Shown here: piece after piece, positions 62,532 through 64,000 of the stretch
Numbering within the stretch: position 1 is the stretch's first letter
Layout: the number at the start of each line of letters is the position of its first letter
Assembly (NCBI GenBank): GCA_016716365.1
Contig: JADJWM010000012.1
Span: forward strand, 1 to 64,000
DNA length: 64,000 nt
Direction of reading: 5' to 3'
Source of the DNA: Chloracidobacterium sp.
GTDB taxonomy: Bacteria; Acidobacteriota; Blastocatellia; Pyrinomonadales; Pyrinomonadaceae
Position numbers and translations under genes: made by a program
Notes under the pieces: generated by a model
Database searches by the model: none
Seen by the model: the letters and a program-made list of their open reading frames with translations, nothing else
What the model was told of the DNA's origin: nothing

Positions 62532-63250
62532 TCTACCACGTTCTGCCAGGCGATTCGATCACTCGGGAATTCAACGAAGCGGGCATCGAAGGCGAAATGA
62601 TCGTCTTTCGCGAATGTTTGGTCGCCGGCGACGCGGATGCGGCTTCGCTCGAGGAATTCTGGGACATTCGGGCCAATTTTCATGAACTGGAGCACGGCGG
62701 CGATCCGATTGACTATCGCGAAGGGTTCGTCCATGAGGTCGAACGACTGATCGGTCTCGATCGTTCGTCCGAGGTGCACCTTTGGTTCGAGTACGAACTC
62801 TTTTGTTCGGCCAACATGTGGTTCTGCCTCAACCTTCTAAAGGGAAGTGAGGCCGCCATCTTTCGAGTAATGCCGTCCAACGTCGAGCCCGACGACGTAT
62901 GGAAAGGATTCGGACGTCTGGATGCGGACGGTCTGATCGATTGCTTTCAGAACCGGGTAAAATTGACGGCTGACGATGTCGCGAAAGGGGCCGAGCTTTG
63001 GAGTGCGTTTGCGAAACGCGACGCCAAAAAGCTGATCGATCTGGGGAGTTATCGCTCACCGGCTTTTCCGTTCCTTCTGGAAGTGACGGCCGCCGCAGCC
63101 GAGATCGAGAGTCGACCCGCCGAGATACTTGCCGAGATCAAAAGCGGCGGCCTGACCGGCATGTCCGAGATCTTTCCGGAGTTCGTGAAGAGAGCGGGTG
63201 TTTACGGTTTCGGAGACACGCACGTCGAGCGATTACTTGATCGAATCTGA
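62522..63250 (+). CDS. DUF1835 domain-containing protein
   Basis: The 242-residue protein begins MIYHVLPGDSITREFNEAGIEGEMIVFRECLVAGD, the DUF1835 signature, and continues with FWDIRANFHELEHG, LWFEYELFCSANMWFCLNLL and an F/Q-rich helical C-terminus. The role is unknown. It overlaps pgpA by 10 bp and the convergent corA by 18 bp, unusual for two genes with long sequences of their own. Confidence 0.85.
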   Translation: MGMIYHVLPGDSITREFNEAGIEGEMIVFRECLVAGDADAASLEEFWDIRANFHELEHGGDPIDYREGFVHEVERLIGLDRSSEVHLWFEYELFCSANMWFCLNLLKGSEAAIFRVMPSNVEPDDVWKGFGRLDADGLIDCFQNRVKLTADDVAKGAELWSAFAKRDAKKLIDLGSYRSPAFPFLLEVTAAAAEIESRPAEILAEIKSGGLTGMSEIFPEFVKRAGVYGFGDTHVERLLDRI

Positions 63251-64000
63251 GTTTCTTTCTGTTTTGCCTGTATTCACATCAGCGTCTTCAAGTTCGTCAC
63301 GTTGCATGATCCAACCTTTTCTCTTGAAAATTACCAGAAGTACGACCGCGATCAGGCCCATCAGGACCAAGGTCGCAAAATAAGCCCAAGGCCAGCGGAG
63401 TTCCGGCATCAAGTCGAAATTCATCCCATAAATGCCTGCGATCAACGAGAGCGGCAGAATAATGGCCGAGACGACCGCCAGCGTTTTCATCACATCGTTG
63501 GTCCGGTTCGCAAGGATGGACAGGTGGATGTCCGAGAGCCCGGAGACGAGGTCGCGATAACTTTCCGTAAGGTCGGTCACACGGAGGAGGTGATCGTGCA
63601 CGTCGCGGTAGAACGGAAGCACATCCGGCGGTATCTGCTGGAACTCGCCATGGGAAATACGATAAAGGACCTCTCGCTGGCGGGCGGAGATCCGGCGCAG
63701 GCGTGCCACGCTCCTTCGAAGCTCCATAATGTCCTCGAGGACCGCCCGGCTTCCGTTTCCAGCTTCAAAAACACGCTCCTCGAGCTGCGAGATCGAAAGG
63801 TCAAAGTCCTCGACCACGGGCATGTACTGGTCGACGATGTTGTCGAGTATCTGATGCAGCAAGTAAGCGGCGCCGCGTGAGCAGGCGAAGTGAGAAGCGC
63901 GAAGCTGCTGTTTTACCGAGATGACGCTGCTGAAGTGTTCGAGATGGAACGTAACGACGTAATTTGGCCCGAGGTAGCCGTCCAATTCCTTGGTGACGAA
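63233..64000 (-). CDS. corA: CorA-family magnesium/cobalt channel, 5' part outside window
   Basis: The frame is open to the right edge. The visible 255 residues cover the cytoplasmic helical region (DGYLGPNYVVTFH, RLRRISARQREVLYRIS), the long pore helix and two C-terminal transmembrane helices with the diagnostic GMN selectivity filter (IYGMNFDLMPELRWPWAY). It imports Mg2+ passively. The acidic C-terminus ends at 63233. Confidence 0.95.
   Translation of the reverse strand, partial: FVTKELDGYLGPNYVVTFHLEHFSSVISVKQQLRASHFACSRGAAYLLHQILDNIVDQYMPVVEDFDLSISQLEERVFEAGNGSRAVLEDIMELRRSVARLRRISARQREVLYRISHGEFQQIPPDVLPFYRDVHDHLLRVTDLTESYRDLVSGLSDIHLSILANRTNDVMKTLAVVSAIILPLSLIAGIYGMNFDLMPELRWPWAYFATLVLMGLIAVVLLVIFKRKGWIMQRDELEDADVNTGKTERNSDSIK

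Overview
The window looks like chromosomal DNA of an acidobacterium, most likely class Blastocatellia (Pyrinomonadales-like). This is an inference from an Oar-type TonB-dependent receptor, N-terminal zinc ribbons of the CPKC...NFCLEDG type, moderately high GC, and large numbers of short palindromic and heptameric repeats. No rRNA, CRISPR array, insertion sequence or prophage is visible. Genes are dense and mostly housekeeping.

Layout. 1-9.8 kb (minus strand) is one long housekeeping run: a CAP-domain protein, ispE, tRNA-Gln, prs, rplY, pth, rpsF, rpsR, rplI, dnaB, a DinB/YfiT protein and a NagX-like membrane acyltransferase cut by the window edge. 10-16 kb holds a copper-type P-ATPase with a cluster of frameshifts, an isoaspartyl peptidase and comEC. 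16.4-25.1 kb (minus) holds ftsK with an N-terminal zinc ribbon, prfB with its programmed +1 frameshift, an SRPBCC protein, lnt, a 630-bp gap with RNA-like structure, a CsgG/TPR secreted protein and tRNA-Glu. 25.3-28.9 kb holds a DUF1569 protein, an A/T-rich orphan, coaBC and a type-4 uracil-DNA glycosylase. 29-33.6 kb is a carotenoid locus: crtB, crtI, a frameshifted UbiA-type lycopene elongase and a CruF-Idi fusion. 33.6-41 kb holds a second, exported isoaspartyl peptidase, cinA, and a secretin/pseudopilin/PilM operon. 41-48.6 kb holds an ECF sigma/anti-sigma/bactofilin-like membrane operon, a frameshifted secreted protein and a large TonB-dependent receptor with a downstream periplasmic protein. 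48.6-52.5 kb (minus) holds a nucleotide-sugar epimerase, UDP-glucose dehydrogenase and two FecR-like surface proteins. 52.9-55.4 kb is a XylF-like lipoprotein, a ROK kinase and a small conserved protein. 55.5-63.3 kb is the translation operon rimP-nusA-infB-rbfA, followed by nrnA, pgpA and a DUF1835 protein; a partial corA faces it at the right edge.

The most unusual property is not one gene but a population of small repeats: degenerate heptamer arrays, often in inverted pairs, and REP-like palindromes. They lie between genes and, strikingly, inside genes, where they keep the reading frame and sit in linkers or at termini. Cases are nagX, copA, lnt, coaBC, the second isoaspartyl peptidase, ispE, the SRPBCC gene, rbfA and probably the glycosylase. 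Several supply the stop codon or C-terminal residues of their host gene. This resembles the palindromic elements described inside Rickettsia genes, but the families look different. Three further loci (copA, the lycopene elongase, the DUF5666-like gene) carry frameshifts, two of them at A/T homopolymers, so sequencing error must be excluded before calling them pseudogenes.
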